Origin: Aphelocoma coerulescens
Lineage: Eukaryota; Chordata; Aves; Passeriformes; Corvidae
NCBI RefSeq assembly: GCF_041296385.1
Contig: NC_091016.1
Span: 15,475,497-15,539,496 of the forward strand
Direction: 5' to 3'
Length of the DNA: 64,000 nt
Position numbers and translations under genes: made by a program. Under the pieces are notes generated by a model. It was not told the origin of the DNA and searched no databases. It saw only the letters and a program-made list of their open reading frames with translations. Positions 41,879 to 55,600 of the stretch are shown here, in pieces (position 1 is the first letter of the stretch; each line of letters opens with the position of its first letter).

Positions 41879-44283
41879 TGAGCGAACTGTGAGGTTATTG
41901 AACAGGTGACAAGGGTTCCTCAAATCTGTACTGCAGCCTGGGTGCCATTCAGCCCAGAGTTATGGGATAATGGCGTAGTACATCCCACACACATTCTGCC
42001 TCCAAGAAAAGCTTGGCTTGGCTTAATCGAGTGAAATAAATAGAAGAGCAATGAAATGCACATTTAAACTCGTCACTTTAGAGTGATTCTCCTGCTTTCC
42101 AATGTCAGCCCTGTACCTCATACTCCCAAGGCTTGTTATGAACGAGTGTTTGAGATTGCTTAAAAATTCACTGTCAAGGTTATCAGTAAAACCAGATTGA
42201 ATATGTCCTAGGTTACAGTGTAAGATGCAACCAACAGTATGTATTCTATTGTCACCTTCACAAGCTGTTAAAAGAGATGGGGCTGTGTTTGTTATCTCCT
42301 ACCATGACTCATCCTTGCTAAATCCCTCTGGAGGCTATCTCTGTTTAATGGGCAAGCAATGACCCACTGCATGACTCATAGAATTACATCAGCCCCTTGG
42401 GAGATGCTCCACCCAGGGGGAGGAGCCAAGCATTCCCACCTGGATATAATCAGGTAGGATTGAAGCACAAGCAGTTCTTCCCTCCTGGGTTCCCAGAGGA
42501 TAAGAGTTACTACTGGATCTTCAGCCGAAGACCAGACCCTTCAACAGGATCACTGCTTCAATAGGACCACTTCATCTGGGCTGCTACCACCACCCTGATT
42601 AACAGGGTGTCAGGTTGTATCCTGACTCTGTCAGTGTTCTTGTACTATTGCAATTATTTTCATTTTCCTATTAAATTACAGTTCTGTCTTGTGATTTCTC
42701 ACTGGTTTGTTTTCAAACTAGTGCAGAATATGAAGTAACAGCTCAACAAAATTTGTTGGCAACATTCACACTATTACTTACTAGTCCTTTAAGGCACAAC
42801 AAGGGAAAAAAGCAACAAACAAAATGCAGTCAATCAAACCAGACATGAACTGAGAACTCTGTGTGTGTGTGTGTGTTTAGACGGGTTTTGACAAAGGGAG
42901 AGAAAGGACAAGGATGAAAAGGAATGTGGCCTAAAAGCTTAACAGCACTCAAGCTTAACAGTAGTTAAACTGGAGCCGTGAGGAGTGGGGGGATTGGCCC
43001 AGGATCCATTGTTGATCGACGATCCTGTGAGTACAGGAAACTTGAGCTCGCTGGCTCTGAGAGGCCCCACTGGAGGTTGCCAGTGGCAGCTGCTGTGGTC
43101 CAGGAGAGCTTCGAGGGCTTCCTTTTGGGCCGCTGTTGATGGGCCACAAGACAGTGGGCTTCAGTCATAAAATGCTTCCTCATGGCCGCACTTTGGGTCA
43201 GCAGCCTGTCTTTGGAAGTGCGAGAAGAAGGATGTTATGGCATTCAGGCAAGAAAAGTAGTTTCCAAGAGTGTTCATAGAAAACCCCAGGATCTGGTTAG
43301 ACAGCACAAGTTCCTGGGAGCACTCAGTGTTTTGGGCAAGCTCAAGAGGAGCTTAGTCCAGGGGCTGTTCATCAAGGCTGAGGCCTAACAAGCATTTCTG
43401 AGATCACAGTGTGGCCTGACAAGGCCAGGGAAGATTCACCACCCCAGTGTGAAGCATGAAGTTTTGATGTAAAAAGCCATGGCCCAGTGGAACCCCGGGG
43501 CACTTTCCTCAGGCCTGCGGGAGAATCCTACTGCAGATCCTTGTGCCACTGATTCCATCTCTCCCCACTTTTCTCAGTTCTTGGTGGCAAGGTCACTTAG
43601 GTTAGACACACAGCTCACAAGAAGTGCTCCTGTGTTTCTCTATACAATGAATTAAAGTGAGACTACACATCCCAAATCTGCGTTTTCTTTCTGGCAATCT
43701 GACTGATTGCAGGAATTTCTGGAGCAGGAAGCTTGCTTCCTCAAATATTTACTGTGCATGGTAGTGAGCACAGAGAAAAGATTTAATGTTAAAAGCTTTG
43801 CCCAGGCAATGCTCCTTTGACAAGTTCCCTCCTTAGCTCTCCTTGGGAAGATCTGAAAGGTTCAATGACCCCAGCAAAAGCTCCTGCAATGGCTGCCTGC
43901 CAGCAGAGCAGGGCTGTCAGCTGTGAACCAAGTGTTGCCACAGGCAGCAGCTTAGCCAGGGCAGCAAATCAGGAGCTAGGAAGGAGCTGATCTGAAGGCC
44001 AAACCTCCTTAGCTCCTTCCAAGAGCACTGCAACAATTCCTCATTCCAAGGAGGTGCAGTGCTGGACACCAGAGCTCTGTGTGAGGACTGGACACAAGTT
44101 TGCTCCCACGGAGTGCCGTGATGGTTTCTGCAGGAGCTGTGGGCTCCTGTGCCTGCCGGACACCATGAGGAGAGAAGGAGCCGAGTACACTGACACACCT
44201 TTGCCTTGAGCATAGCCCGGCCTTGACCAAACACACTGAAAGGTTTCCCCCTTGGCCCATGTTTCAAAACGCCAGGCCAGCTG
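41879..44283 (-). repeat. Right arm of inner palindrome
   Basis: This is the reverse-complement partner of 38,788-41,204. Both arms end at a CAGCTG next to CCTGGCGTTT on the outside and at CAGTTCGCTCA on the inside. Confidence 0.95.
42860..42879. repeat. GT dinucleotide microsatellite
   Basis: This is the mirrored partner of the tract at 40,193-40,223 and is clearly shorter. A length change at a slipping tract is expected even between otherwise homogenised arms. Confidence 0.9.
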
Positions 44284-44849
44284 TGTGAGGGACAAAATGA
44301 TGTTTTCGTTCAGGCATTGCAGGTAGCCATGAGAAGGAGTGCTCCATTCACACAGGCAAAGATGGAACGAGCAGGAGGCCAGGCCTGCTGAGTGTGGGCG
44401 GGAGGAAAAGGGGAGTGAACCCACGCTTGTTACCGGCAGAGAAAGGGGAGGGGAAAGGAGCTGTTGCTTGGAGCCTGGTGGGCAGTGGGAAAGAATGTAA
44501 GTTCCTGAGCAGCCAGCACGTGGGAAAGGGGACAGGCAGCCCCACGGGCCGGGCAAAGGCATAAAGGTTTGTGCATTTGAGGGGGAGCTGTGCCTCATCA
44601 GGGAGATGCACGCAACTCAGCTGACTTGTTTATACTCATAAAGAGTTTTGCTTAGATGACTTTCTCCTCTTTCAGCCTTATGGGTGAGTGAATATTTCTC
44701 ACAGCTGTTTGACAGCTCAGGTTGGTTTGTTGTCAGAGAATTTCCCTCAGAAACAGGAGGGTTATCTTCCTCTGTGCCTTCCTCTCAGCAGCCTTGGGGC
44801 TGTTGCTGTGTGAAGCCATCATAGGGGACTAGTAAAATATGATCACTGG
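44284..44849. other. Sequence unique to the right flank of the inner palindrome
   Basis: About 0.57 kb, purine-rich in part, replaces the 1.28 kb found at the mirrored place. I recognise no gene. Confidence 0.5.
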
Positions 44850-45525
44850 CCAGCATTTTTCTCCTAGGAGAGCCCTGCATGCTGTTCCACACATCTTTCC
44901 TAAAGGCCCAAACAAACTCCAGACACACTGCCTACAGCAGGTTTCCACAAAGGGCTGCAGAAATCCAGGACAGCTCCAAGTGAGTGTTGGAAGGGTTTTG
45001 TCCTGGTCCTGACAGGAGAATTCTTAATGATCTGAAGCAATTTCATTCAGATGTAGCATAGGATCTGAGTTTTTTCTATGGATATGTTTCAGGATGACTT
45101 ACGAGCCTTGGGAGAATCAGGTACAAGGCTGACATCAACAGCGTGATCGTATCCAAGTATAATTGCCCATTTTATTATTCATCTATTTTTTTCCACTCTA
45201 ATAAGCCAAGGCAAGCTTTTCCTGGAGACAGAACGTGTGTGGGATGAAGCATGGTCCCTCACAGGGTCACCAGGGCTGGCAGTGACAAAGCAGGCAATCT
45301 GCTTCATTGGGAACCACTACAGAGCTACACCCCAGTGTGGGTTTCAGTAGCAGGGTATTATTAAGAGCTCCTTTCCTGCATGAGATACAAAAAGGAGGTC
45401 CCAAATGATCTTCATGCAAGCATGCAGTAAAGAACTGATCCTGCTGTCCTAATGAAGCTAATGCCTATAATGTGGAGCCTCCCAGGAGGCTGCTCTGCAG
45501 AGGTTCTGATGCACCGGTGTCCCTT
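44850..45525 (-). repeat. Dispersed repeat of unknown class, copy 2
   Basis: This is the inverted match of 36,898-37,505 and of 60,396-60,727. Its outer end coincides, within about 10 bp, with the inner end of the outer inverted repeat, so it marks a rearrangement breakpoint. Confidence 0.8.
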
Positions 45526-45659
45526 CATTCACACAGCCTGCTTCAAGTGGCTGCTGGCAGGAGCATGTTTCCCTGTGCAGCTATTTTAAAGTTTCCAGGG
45601 AATCTCTCCATACTGTAGCTTCAGATGCTTTATGTTGGCATTGTGGCCTCTGTTATATT

Positions 45660-46020
45660 TTGTCTCCACTTTGCACTTGGGACTGACTGCACTGCTCCCA
45701 AGGAGGTTACCCTGGAGTCAGTAGTTTTTCCCTGTTAATTTCCCAGATGCTCTTACCTTCCGAGGCCTTGCCCCCAATCCAGAATAGCCCTCCTTCCTCA
45801 AAGCCCATTTCTAACTCTTTTTTATTATTAAGCTGACCATTTTGCAGGGCAAAAAATCCTGACATTGGTTTTTTGCTACTTTGCTGCCACGTGATTTTAT
45901 CCTCTGTGAAGCCATGTAAAGAGTGACTCATCCTCTGAGTTCTAAGGGCTCTGTTGGGGAGTATTTCAGAACGAGTTACATTGTTCCACTTCCATTAGGA
46001 AAATCAGCCTTTAGTCCGAC
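45660..46020 (+). pseudogene. Right-arm copy of the relic tandem unit
   Basis: This is the mirror of 11,940-12,290: a broken copy of exon W (about 45,670-45,800) followed by sequence resembling the intronic part of the tandem unit. It has no open frame across the exon W remnant. Confidence 0.6.
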
Positions 46021-46605
46021 TGGCCTGAAAGTGGCCCAATCTCACACAGTTTAGAATGAAAATCCTCGGGGAAAGCAAATGATCCCGTTTCAAGAACACA
46101 ATTCACGTTTGGCTAACACTCCTGCAATCCTAAGCTTTTCTTTTCATGTCCTCTAAAATATTGCCACAAAGAGAAGAAAATATTGATCTAAATGCTTACA
46201 GGTATTAGAACCCAGGAGTTCTTTTAGGACCCAGGAAGAAGATGTGTACTAAAATCAGCATGAATTAGGGCAGATAAGAATCTCTGTCAGGAGCAAGCTC
46301 CGTCTCTGCCCTTCTCTATCAAACACAGCGGCTCTCCAGCACCCAGGGGTGAGGCCTTCATCATGCAGGAGGTTTCACTCTGCTGGCCAACAGAGCAATG
46401 CCATGTCTGCTGCCAGTGCACTGTGGCAGTAGCCCATCCATTGGGAGAGGTTCTAGGCATATGTACCTTGCTGCTCTCAGACACAATCTCTGGGCCTTAT
46501 CAGAGCTCCGCAGTCTGGAAGCTGTCTTGCCTGTTGCCCAGCGTGGCGCTGTTGGGGGCTTGAAGTGTGCCAGAGATTTACAGGAACCTTTGCTTCCATT
46601 AACAG

Positions 46606-46694
46606 GCCTCCCACTGAGCCAGGCCAAGGAGACGGATCACCCCACCGGTGCTGGCCTTACGAATGCCGAAGCCCTGAAGGATGGCTTTCAAAAG
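46606..46694 (+). CDS. TOGARAM2-like: TOGARAM2-like right copy, exon P
   Basis: This exon encodes LPLSQAKETDHPTGAGLTNA and ends DGFQK before a GTGAGG donor. Its acceptor is intact, although no exon X lies upstream on this side. The frame stays open upstream to an ATG at 46,398, giving a possible alternative first exon of 99 codons. Confidence 0.68.
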
Positions 46695-49600
46695 GTGAGG
46701 GATAAGGACAGGGATGAGCAGACTTCCTTTCCAGTGACTGTTTAGTGTTTGGCCCAAAATGTCCCTGAAAATCATAATCTTCCACTCTTGGGGGATGGGG
46801 ATTCTCTTGGGAATATATTTGACAGCTCCAGAGCAATTGCTTGGCTATTTCCAGTGGTGGCAAGGTCACTGGTTTGGAGATGGTGCTAAGGTCATGCCAG
46901 AAGCATTCTTTATGTGCAAAGGCCCTTGTAGAGAAGTTCTGAATGGCAGAGCAAGCTACACATCAGTGAATGTGGGCAAAGTGCATCCTCGGAAGCACAG
47001 AAGCAAGGATTCTAATGCTGAGTGTAAGCAAGGCTGCAAAATAAAATGGGAGACTTTGATTTTTCCTGGTTACCTTTCTTGCTGTATCTCACAGCCCTCT
47101 CATTCTCAATTTTTCCGCACATTAACATCAATGTTTCTGCAACTTGTTTTCACGTGACTCCTCTTTTTGGCCTCATGATCTCCGAGAGCAGCTGAGTCCT
47201 TCAGAAGCCAGAAGTGAGAAACGGCTGCAATTCCTGGCCATGAGTGTTAAGCAACAGCTAATTACCCCTCCTTGCTGCGTATTGCACATGGTTTTTATTC
47301 TTCCTGCCATGTAGGAAGGGAACTGCCTGCCCACCGGTCACGTGGGCTCTTCATCTGTCTTGGAGCACTCCTGTGATTTTCTTGCTTCAAGCAGGGCCTC
47401 TTGACATAGGCTGAGAAACAGTACCTTGGAGCAGTGGAAGGTTATGGCAATAAAGCGTTCCACCTCACTGTGTGTAATTGCCAAGGTGAGGACAGGAGAC
47501 ATTCTTCAGAAACCATTGGAATGTACATGGAGCTGCATCAAGGACTGTGGAACTCGATGGACTCTGTGCTCCTGATGAGATGTTGTGTCTGGTTTGTGTG
47601 TCTCTGCTTACAGTCTGTGATGCATTCCCATTGCATGTAGATCCGTGCTGCATTGTGCATTTTGGCTCAAAGGAACTTAGAGCGGAATCCAATGGGGCCT
47701 TTGGAGACAGAGATCAAGACAAAGAGAGAAAAGGAAACGTCCTTGCAGCTGCCTCCACAGACAGTTGACCCCAGGGATGCAGCTGCAGCAAGTAAGTGGT
47801 TGCTACACCTGGGGTCCTTTCTGATCACTCGCTTGCCCTCTGCACAGTGTTGCCCTGAGACCGGGGGGCTGTTACACTCACATCCAAGTGGGAGTTTGCA
47901 TAGGATGTATTTCCGGTCCCCAAAGAAAAATGGAGAGGCATGAAGTGTCTTGCCCAGGGCCTCACTGAGTCAGTAACAGAATATCAGCTTCCCACCTTCC
48001 CCTCTGAAGTCCTTCAGAGTGTAAAATTCTGTCTTGCAAAGTACACTGGGGCTTCAGACTCTCTCCTGGCTAGCAGCCTCCAGGAAAAGTGGGTCCAAAA
48101 GAATGCTTTTCAACCAAGGTGCAACCTGGAAGAAACAAAATTCAACTCCTTCTAATGAAAACCCCAGAGACCCTTCTCCCACCACTCCCTGCTGAGGAGC
48201 TGGCGCTGTAGAGCTGTGCTGAAGCCCCGAGCCAGTGCTTCTGTTGTAGCCCCAGGAGCAAGCAGCGTTCCCGACTGAATCCCGGCTGAGGGGCTCTGAC
48301 TGCAGTGCTGTGTGCGCTGCCCCAGGGCAGCAGGGACCTCAGGAGGCAGCACTCAGCCCGAGGGCATCAAGCAAGGTTATCTGCGCTTTCTTTTGGGATC
48401 TTCCCCAGCCAGCCTCTGAAACAGGGAAACAAAAGAAAAGGAATACTGAGGTTTCCTTGTTTCTTCAGGGAAGCATCCCTGCAATTTGGTTTGAAACCAG
48501 AAGAGGGTAGATTTCGATTAGATATTAGGAAGAACTTTTTTATAATGAAGGGGATGAAACACTGGAAGAGTTTGGCCCGAGAAGCTGTTGTTGATCGATC
48601 CTTGAAGGTGTTCAAGGCCGTGTTAGATGGGGCCCTGAGGAACCTGCTCTAGCTGAAGATGTCCTTGCTCATGGGGGCTGGACTAGATGGTGGTTAAAGG
48701 TGCCTTCAGACCCAAACTCTTCTAGGAGTCTGTGATTCTGTGATCACTTTCCCATGGTACTGTGCCACTGTTATACTTGAAGTTCGTTGGGATAACAAAG
48801 AGACGTTACCCAGCTCCAGCAAGTTTTCTGGGCCTTTCCATTGTCAGCCTCCACTCCCAAGCTCCTCTTTGGTCCCTGCAGGCTTTAGCCTACTGCCTGT
48901 CAATGGCACAGCTTCCAGTGTGCAGAGAAAACACCTTGGTAGTGCCTTGAAGGAGAAGGTCTTGAGGAAGCAGGACAATGTGCCCTTACTGCCCAATAAG
49001 CCCATCATCCATGGAGACGGCAGCTTCCCACGCAACTCCTCAGGTAAGCCTGCTCCACAGCAGCTTTTTCCTGCACCGGTTTTCCTTGCACAAGGAGCGC
49101 AAACCGCTTCCGGCCTCAGCCACCACAGCTGGGATCTTGGGTTCATAGCCTGTGCTGAGAATGGACAGCAAATCTACTCTTGAGTTACTCCAGCTCGGCA
49201 GTACTGGAGCACTTGGTTCTTAGAGATCCATTGGAAAGCTGAGCTGCATAAAGTAGTGGTAAAGACCTAAGCTCTGGCTTTTGCCCATCCTGATAGACCA
49301 AACTACAGCACTGGTGCCAGGAGGCAGCTGTAACTGCAGGGATGAGCTCGGGGCAGTCTGGCAGGGTGTGCTCACTGTGCACCTCCGAGTACCACCACGA
49401 TCAACTGTCCGCTCTCCATCTTGGCCCTCTGCCTGTGCTGCTGTCCGGCTCTGCAGCCAGCTTTCCTGCTCTCCCAGCAAGGGTTGTCTCTGCATGGCAG
49501 TCAGCCACTTGGTGCAGCCGTGCTGCTGCTCCCAGAAGTGCCCAATGGCTTCTCGCTGCTGCCATCCCACGGCCTGCAATGCCAAGAGGGAACAAGCAGC

Positions 49601-52600
49601 GCCTCCTGTGTCACCCCACCCAAATACAGCGGCCTGTGTAGCAGGTGACAGCCAGGAGGGGCTGCCTGGTGCTCCCAGGCTGTTTGCTGCCCGCCGTGAA
49701 TACACAGCACATAGTCCCTAGTGGCTCTTGCCTCTCCTTTGAGGGCAGCCTGCCTGTGCTATGATCCTGAGTAGGGTGAGATAAGAAGAAGGGAGCTAGG
49801 AATGATACTTTGAGTGCTCTTTTCTAGTGATGCTACTTCCATGGTCACAATTGACCAGAACTAGCCTGACGTGGCTCCCCATTCATTTTGAATATAGATG
49901 TGTACATCGACATCCTGCTGCAGTGACACCACTGATGGCAGTGACAGGGCTACATCAGTGACAGCCAGATTAGCTCCCATCTGAATATTCTAGATTCTGT
50001 GCAATATTTAAACTCCATCATTTGAGACAGCTCAGATGTTTCCATGTACACATTAGAAAACTACCTGTTGAGTGCATGACATGAAATTTATGATGAACAG
50101 TCCTTTTGATGACAAATGGGTTTCATAAGAAATGGATTTATCATCTGAATTTTCTCATACCTTGTAAACTGACTATCAAGAGAGTTCATCTGCCCACAAT
50201 TTGCATCTGTATTTAGGTATTCTTATCATCAATTTGCATTTGGAAGGCTTTTTTATCAACCATCTGGGCTAGAGATTCCATTTTTCCACAAGAGAAAGCT
50301 TAGGCTTGCACAGTGTGCACACAAGTCCATTTGATGGCAAACAAATTTCACCTCAGCATCTTTGAAATACAGCCAGTGTGTACTTCACTGAAATAGTAAA
50401 GATTTGTGATGCTTAGAAAGAACAAACTCCATGAACTACTCCCTTCCCAATAGCAGGCTGAAATGTAAGTGCACTCAGCTGCCCTCTGTCTAGAGCAGTT
50501 GAAGTCAATGGGAACAGAGGCGCTGTGAGGTGTGAAGGGTCAGGTATCGCTGTTCCCTGGTAGTTGCTCTGAGGGGATTCAGCCGGGCCCAGCAGGGCTC
50601 GGTTGTTCAGGCTCGGCTTGGTGCTGTCACGAGGCAGCTGCAGGTCTTTCCTCAGGGAGTTGCAGAGTGCCTCTGTCCTCAGGGCTCGGGGAAATCAGGG
50701 CGCTGAGACAAGAGAGGCAGCTGAGGGGTCCCTCCTGGGGTAGCAAGTCCTGCTGGTGGGCACTGTCTCACAGGGAGTGGGAGCTCTGCGGCCTCAGGAA
50801 GGTGCCGCTGGCTGTGGTACCTGTGGCACTCGGGAGCTGGCGCTGTGTGGGCAATTGTCAGGTTTAGCCAAGGAGCTGTGCCCAGCTGGGGGGGGCTGGG
50901 AGAAAGCAAGGAGCCAGAGAGCAGGGAATTCTCTGAGCCAGTGCCAGTTTGTACCTCATGGAAGCCTGGCTGGGAGATGGGGCTGCAGGCCGCTCCATGG
51001 CGGGGTGCCTTGCCCGGGGCTGCAGCGCTCAGGGCTGACCCTCTCCTTACAGTGACCCCGCAGACGGCCACTGGTGCCGAGCGCCGAGAGGAGCCGCTCC
51101 GTGGGAAGGGGCAGAAGGACGGAGCCTCTTTGGAGCCACAGCAGTCCTTGCTCGAGGCACTCTCCTTGCTCAGCAGCGATGACTGGTAAGAAAGGCCCCG
51201 TTCCCTCTTTCTCCCTCTTAGCGTTAAGGTAGGTGAGGAGAGTATCTTGCTAGTGCCTCTGAGCCCCAACAGCCCAGAGGGCCGAGGGGCACCAGTGAAA
51301 CCACTCCAGAGCAGAGAGAGGATAAAGATTTGAGAGCAGCCTTTTCTTGGCCTTGCTCTGCAGCAGTGCTCCAGCTGCAGCAGGTCCGTGCTGTTTCCTC
51401 GCTTTGCCTGCTGCTCTGTGGAGCTGCAAAGGAAATCTTGAGGGAAGAGAGAAAGCTGTGGGACAAGATGATTTGCTGGCTGAAGCCAGAAGCAGGATGG
51501 CAGCAGTTTGGAGTGTAGAGATTTGGGTGCCTCGGGTTGCAGTGGGACTGAGTAAGATTTGTCTCTGGCCCCACTGCTGGCAGCAGTGGCAGGAGTCGGG
51601 GTCTGCCTGTGACCTTCCGCATGTGAGTCCCAGGAGCAGCTACAGGGAGTTCTTCTTTCTGAGAAATGCACTGAGTTGTGCCATAGAGTCACAGGGAGGT
51701 GACAAGAAACAGCAGCATGGCACGGTCTCACAGCTTCCAGGAAGCACTGACATAGGGACTTCATGTGCCAGAGACTTCAGAAAGGCTGCCTTGTTAAACG
51801 GCCACAAACGAAGACTCTGAAACCCCTCTATTTGCCTCTTGGATTTGTGTATGCTTTTGACAGCCACAGCAACCTGTGGCAGCGAGTGCCACGATTTCAT
51901 CAAGTACTGCCTGAAAAGCACCTCCCTTTGTTTGACTGAGCCACCAGCCTGGTAATTTCAGAGGGTGCTGCCTAGTTCTTGGGTGGAGAGAAAGTCAATC
52001 TTTTTGGTACTTGCCTTTCAGGGAGCTGAAGGAGAAGGGACTCTTCAGCATCAAACACCTGGCTGAGTCCCACTCAGAAGTCCTTCTTTGTAGACTTTGT
52101 GAGGTTTGCTTGGCACTTACCAACGAGGTAAGAACATTGTTCTGAATCGTCCTCCGTGCCTCATACACGGTGTGTAGAGTAGATATGTGCCTGTTCATCT
52201 CCCTGTGTGCTCAGGGACTGCCTTCATTTCTGTTTCTAGACCTTATATTTCTCATGTCTGTCAGCTCTCTATAGGATCTGTGTGCACGTGTAGCTCTATT
52301 TACTGCTAGGTCGGGCACTCTCGGGCACTCTCCTCTTGGAGCGAGCTGCCATTATCATGCAACGTGCAAATGCAGAAACGGAGACACCAATTATGTTATT
52401 TGCTGCAGTCCAAATCTCTGCCCAAGCTGTGATTCAACCCTGCCAATTAGTCTGTAGACTTGAGCCTGTGTTTTCTGTTTCCTGGCTGAGGGCTTCAACT
52501 GCTGCTGTTGCTTTTTCAAACAGGAGTAAATGACTCCTTTGTCTTTATGGCTTGTGCCTTTATGGTTTGAGAGCAGCCCTTGCTTTAATTTGTTTCTTTG

Positions 52601-55600
52601 TTTTTTGAATAAAAGGGCCTAAAACCAAAGCAGTGGACATTACAGAAGAGTTAAGTAGAACACTTTAAGTGAAATAATATGTTTCAGGCCTGCAGTAAGC
52701 AGGCCTGAGGCCTAGCACAAGTTGGTGCCAGAGTAAGTGCCTTTCTGTGCTTGTGCTCTTCTGCTCTGCCTGTGCTTTTGTGTTCCCCAGGACACAGCTG
52801 GAAGTGTTGTCGTTTCCTGGGACTTTTGTCTAAGGCAACTGGTTTTCTTTTCAAGGTGATTCTTATGTTTCCCCTCATGACTTCCCCAGGTGACCAACCT
52901 TCGCTCAAAGGTGTCTTACTGTGCAATCGTCACTCTTGGAGAGCTCTTTGTGACCTTGCAGAAGGACATGGACTCGGAGGTGGATGAGGTTGCTCGGGTC
53001 CTTCTCCAGATGGTGTGGAACTCCCCAGAGTTTGTTCAGAAAGCAGCCAGTCAGACCCTGGGAGTCATGGTGGAGCATGTGACTCCTGCACGAGCAATGA
53101 CTGCTCTCATGGACAGTGGAGTCCAGTAGGTTCTTCTTGTCTTAGTGATATTCTTCACCTTCTATTGTGTGGGGGGGAGAAGGGCTGAGAGAGAGAATGG
53201 GAATGGTGGGAGGGAAGGGTCCTGTATCCTGCATCTTCTGTGAACTCAGTGACTCTCCGATCAACCTCACTTCTTTCCTCTTGTCACCTATTTCTGCCCT
53301 CGTGCAGCCCATTAGTTGACAGAATCACAGAGCTGAATCAGAATATGCTGAGTTGGAAGGGGCCCATCAGGATCATCGAGTCCAGCTCCTGGCCTTGCAC
53401 AGAACACCCCAAGGGTCCCACCATGTGCCTGAGAGCGTTGTCCAAAGGCTTCCTGAGCTCTCTCAGGCTTGGTGCTGTGACCACTGCCCTGGGGAGCCTG
53501 TTCCAGTGCCCAGCCACCCTCTGGGTGAAAAACTTTTTCCTGATATCCAACCTCAACCTCCCCTGACTCAGCTTGCTGCTGCTTCCTGGAGTTCTCCCAG
53601 TCTGTCCGAGTTGCCTAGATGTGGTGAATGGCGGGCAAGTGAAAGTGCCTGCAAAGGCTAAGGATAGAGCCCTGTGGTTTTGTGGGAAGAGGGACAATTG
53701 CAACTGCAGCTGTGAGCGCTCTTTGATATTTCACAGCCCTAACCACAGAGGCCCTGGGAAAAACCATGCATCCTCATTATGCCATTCCCTTGAGAAGTAA
53801 GGAGGGTTCTTGCTGGGGCATGGAGCACATGGGGGACAACGTGCTGGGTGTGGCACAGCCTGCACAGCAGGTGCAGCTCCGGCCAAGAGGAGTCTTGTAT
53901 GACTGTCCTGGCCTTAGAGCCCCCCTTTCTATTCAAACTGATGTCTCATGTTAGCCTTGAGATGATGAATCACTGTACAGGCACCTTCACAGGCCGACTG
54001 CCATGGGACAGCTGAACCAGGTGCTGCCTTAAGTGTTGGTGCTGGGCCTGATAGTCCCCAAGAGACACTCTCTAGAACAGGACAACCTGGCTAAACTGAC
54101 TGCCACCCTTTCCTCAGCTTTGGAAAAGGGGGAAACGTTCAGATGTATCTCTTGCCAAGCCTCACAGAAGAAACCGGCTGCATTGCTGGATATTCTGCAA
54201 CTTCATGTCCCACAGCGTGTTTTGCCTGCATTTGTTTTTTTCCCAAGGTCTGCAGATTTGGGGGTAAATGGGTGGAAATATCCTCAATCCTGCTGCAGCT
54301 GTCTGTGTAGCGGCTGGCCCCTGATGGGTCAGCCTGGCTTGTCTTTAATTTCCCTCTTTCTCCGAGTGAATTTGGGGAAAGACATTGAGTATCAGATAGT
54401 GCAGGGAGACTGAGTTCCTCGCTCTTGCTTGCAGGCAGTCCTTCTGTACAGGGCTAACTTTGTGGTTCTCTGAGGACAGAACCTTCTACAGGTGTCCCAA
54501 GTGTCAGGGAGAAGCCAGGCCTCCTTCCCCCAGCAATGACAGCATGCTCTGGCCAAGGCCTGCGCTGTGTCCCTCTGCTCCCTGTGCCCCAGTGTTTGCT
54601 CTCTTCTTCCCAGGAGCCGCCACGTCCAGGTGCGGAAGTGCGCGGCCCAACTCCTCCTGTCCTTGATGGAGAAAACTGGAGTCACGAAGCTCGCAGGAAC
54701 GCCCAGGGCTGAGAGGCTGGCGCACGCGGCAGGGACGCTTGCTCAGGACTGTCACGAGGACACAAGGTAATGATCTTCATTTCCCCTCCTAAAACAGGAA
54801 AACTGTTGGGTGTCTGGCTGTAAAGGGCAAAACCACAGAAGAGTGGAAGCTAAAGGAAATATTAAGTTACCTCACTGTGTGGATGAGGTTCACAGAGTCA
54901 CGGAATACGCTGAGTTGGAAGGGACCCATCAGGGTCATCGAGTCCAGCTCCTGCCCGTGCGCAGGGCCCCCCAAGGGTCACTCCATGTGCCCGAGAGCAT
55001 TGTCCAAACGCTTCTTGAGCTCTGTCAGGCTTGGTGCTGTGACCACTGCCCTGGCTTGTCTGGGGAAATGACTGTGCTGGGGAACCTGAGGTTGTCCCGC
55101 AAGAGGGAGCATTGCCAGCTTCCTGGGACTGGAATGAGTCTTTCCTGAGATCAAAAGAGCCATCAGATGAGGCAGTCAAACAGTTTTGCTTGGCCTTAGG
55201 TGCACAAGACAAAGCCAAAATGTTGGCTAATGTTCATCACTGAAGGATCCCATACATCTCTTTCTCATTAACTTAAGACTTTCCTAGAAATATTCCAGGG
55301 ATCTTTAGCCAATGTATTCAGTCTTTCTAAACCTCTTCTGCAGATTTCTATAATGCTGTTATCTGGGGCTGAATGACCTCCAAATTGCTTCTTGAAGAAA
55401 ACTGTGGTTTCCTAGTGGCAAAATCAACCCAAACCACCAAAATCCCCTTACTTTGAGGATTAAATTCCCATTAATAGCTGCCAAGAACGCATGAGCAACT
55501 AGCTGCCCCTGTGCATACATATGGTATAGAATAATCAAAAGCAAGCATGAGGCATTTGGTCCTGGCTTCCCTGCCAGTTAAAGAAAGGCAAATGACTGTG

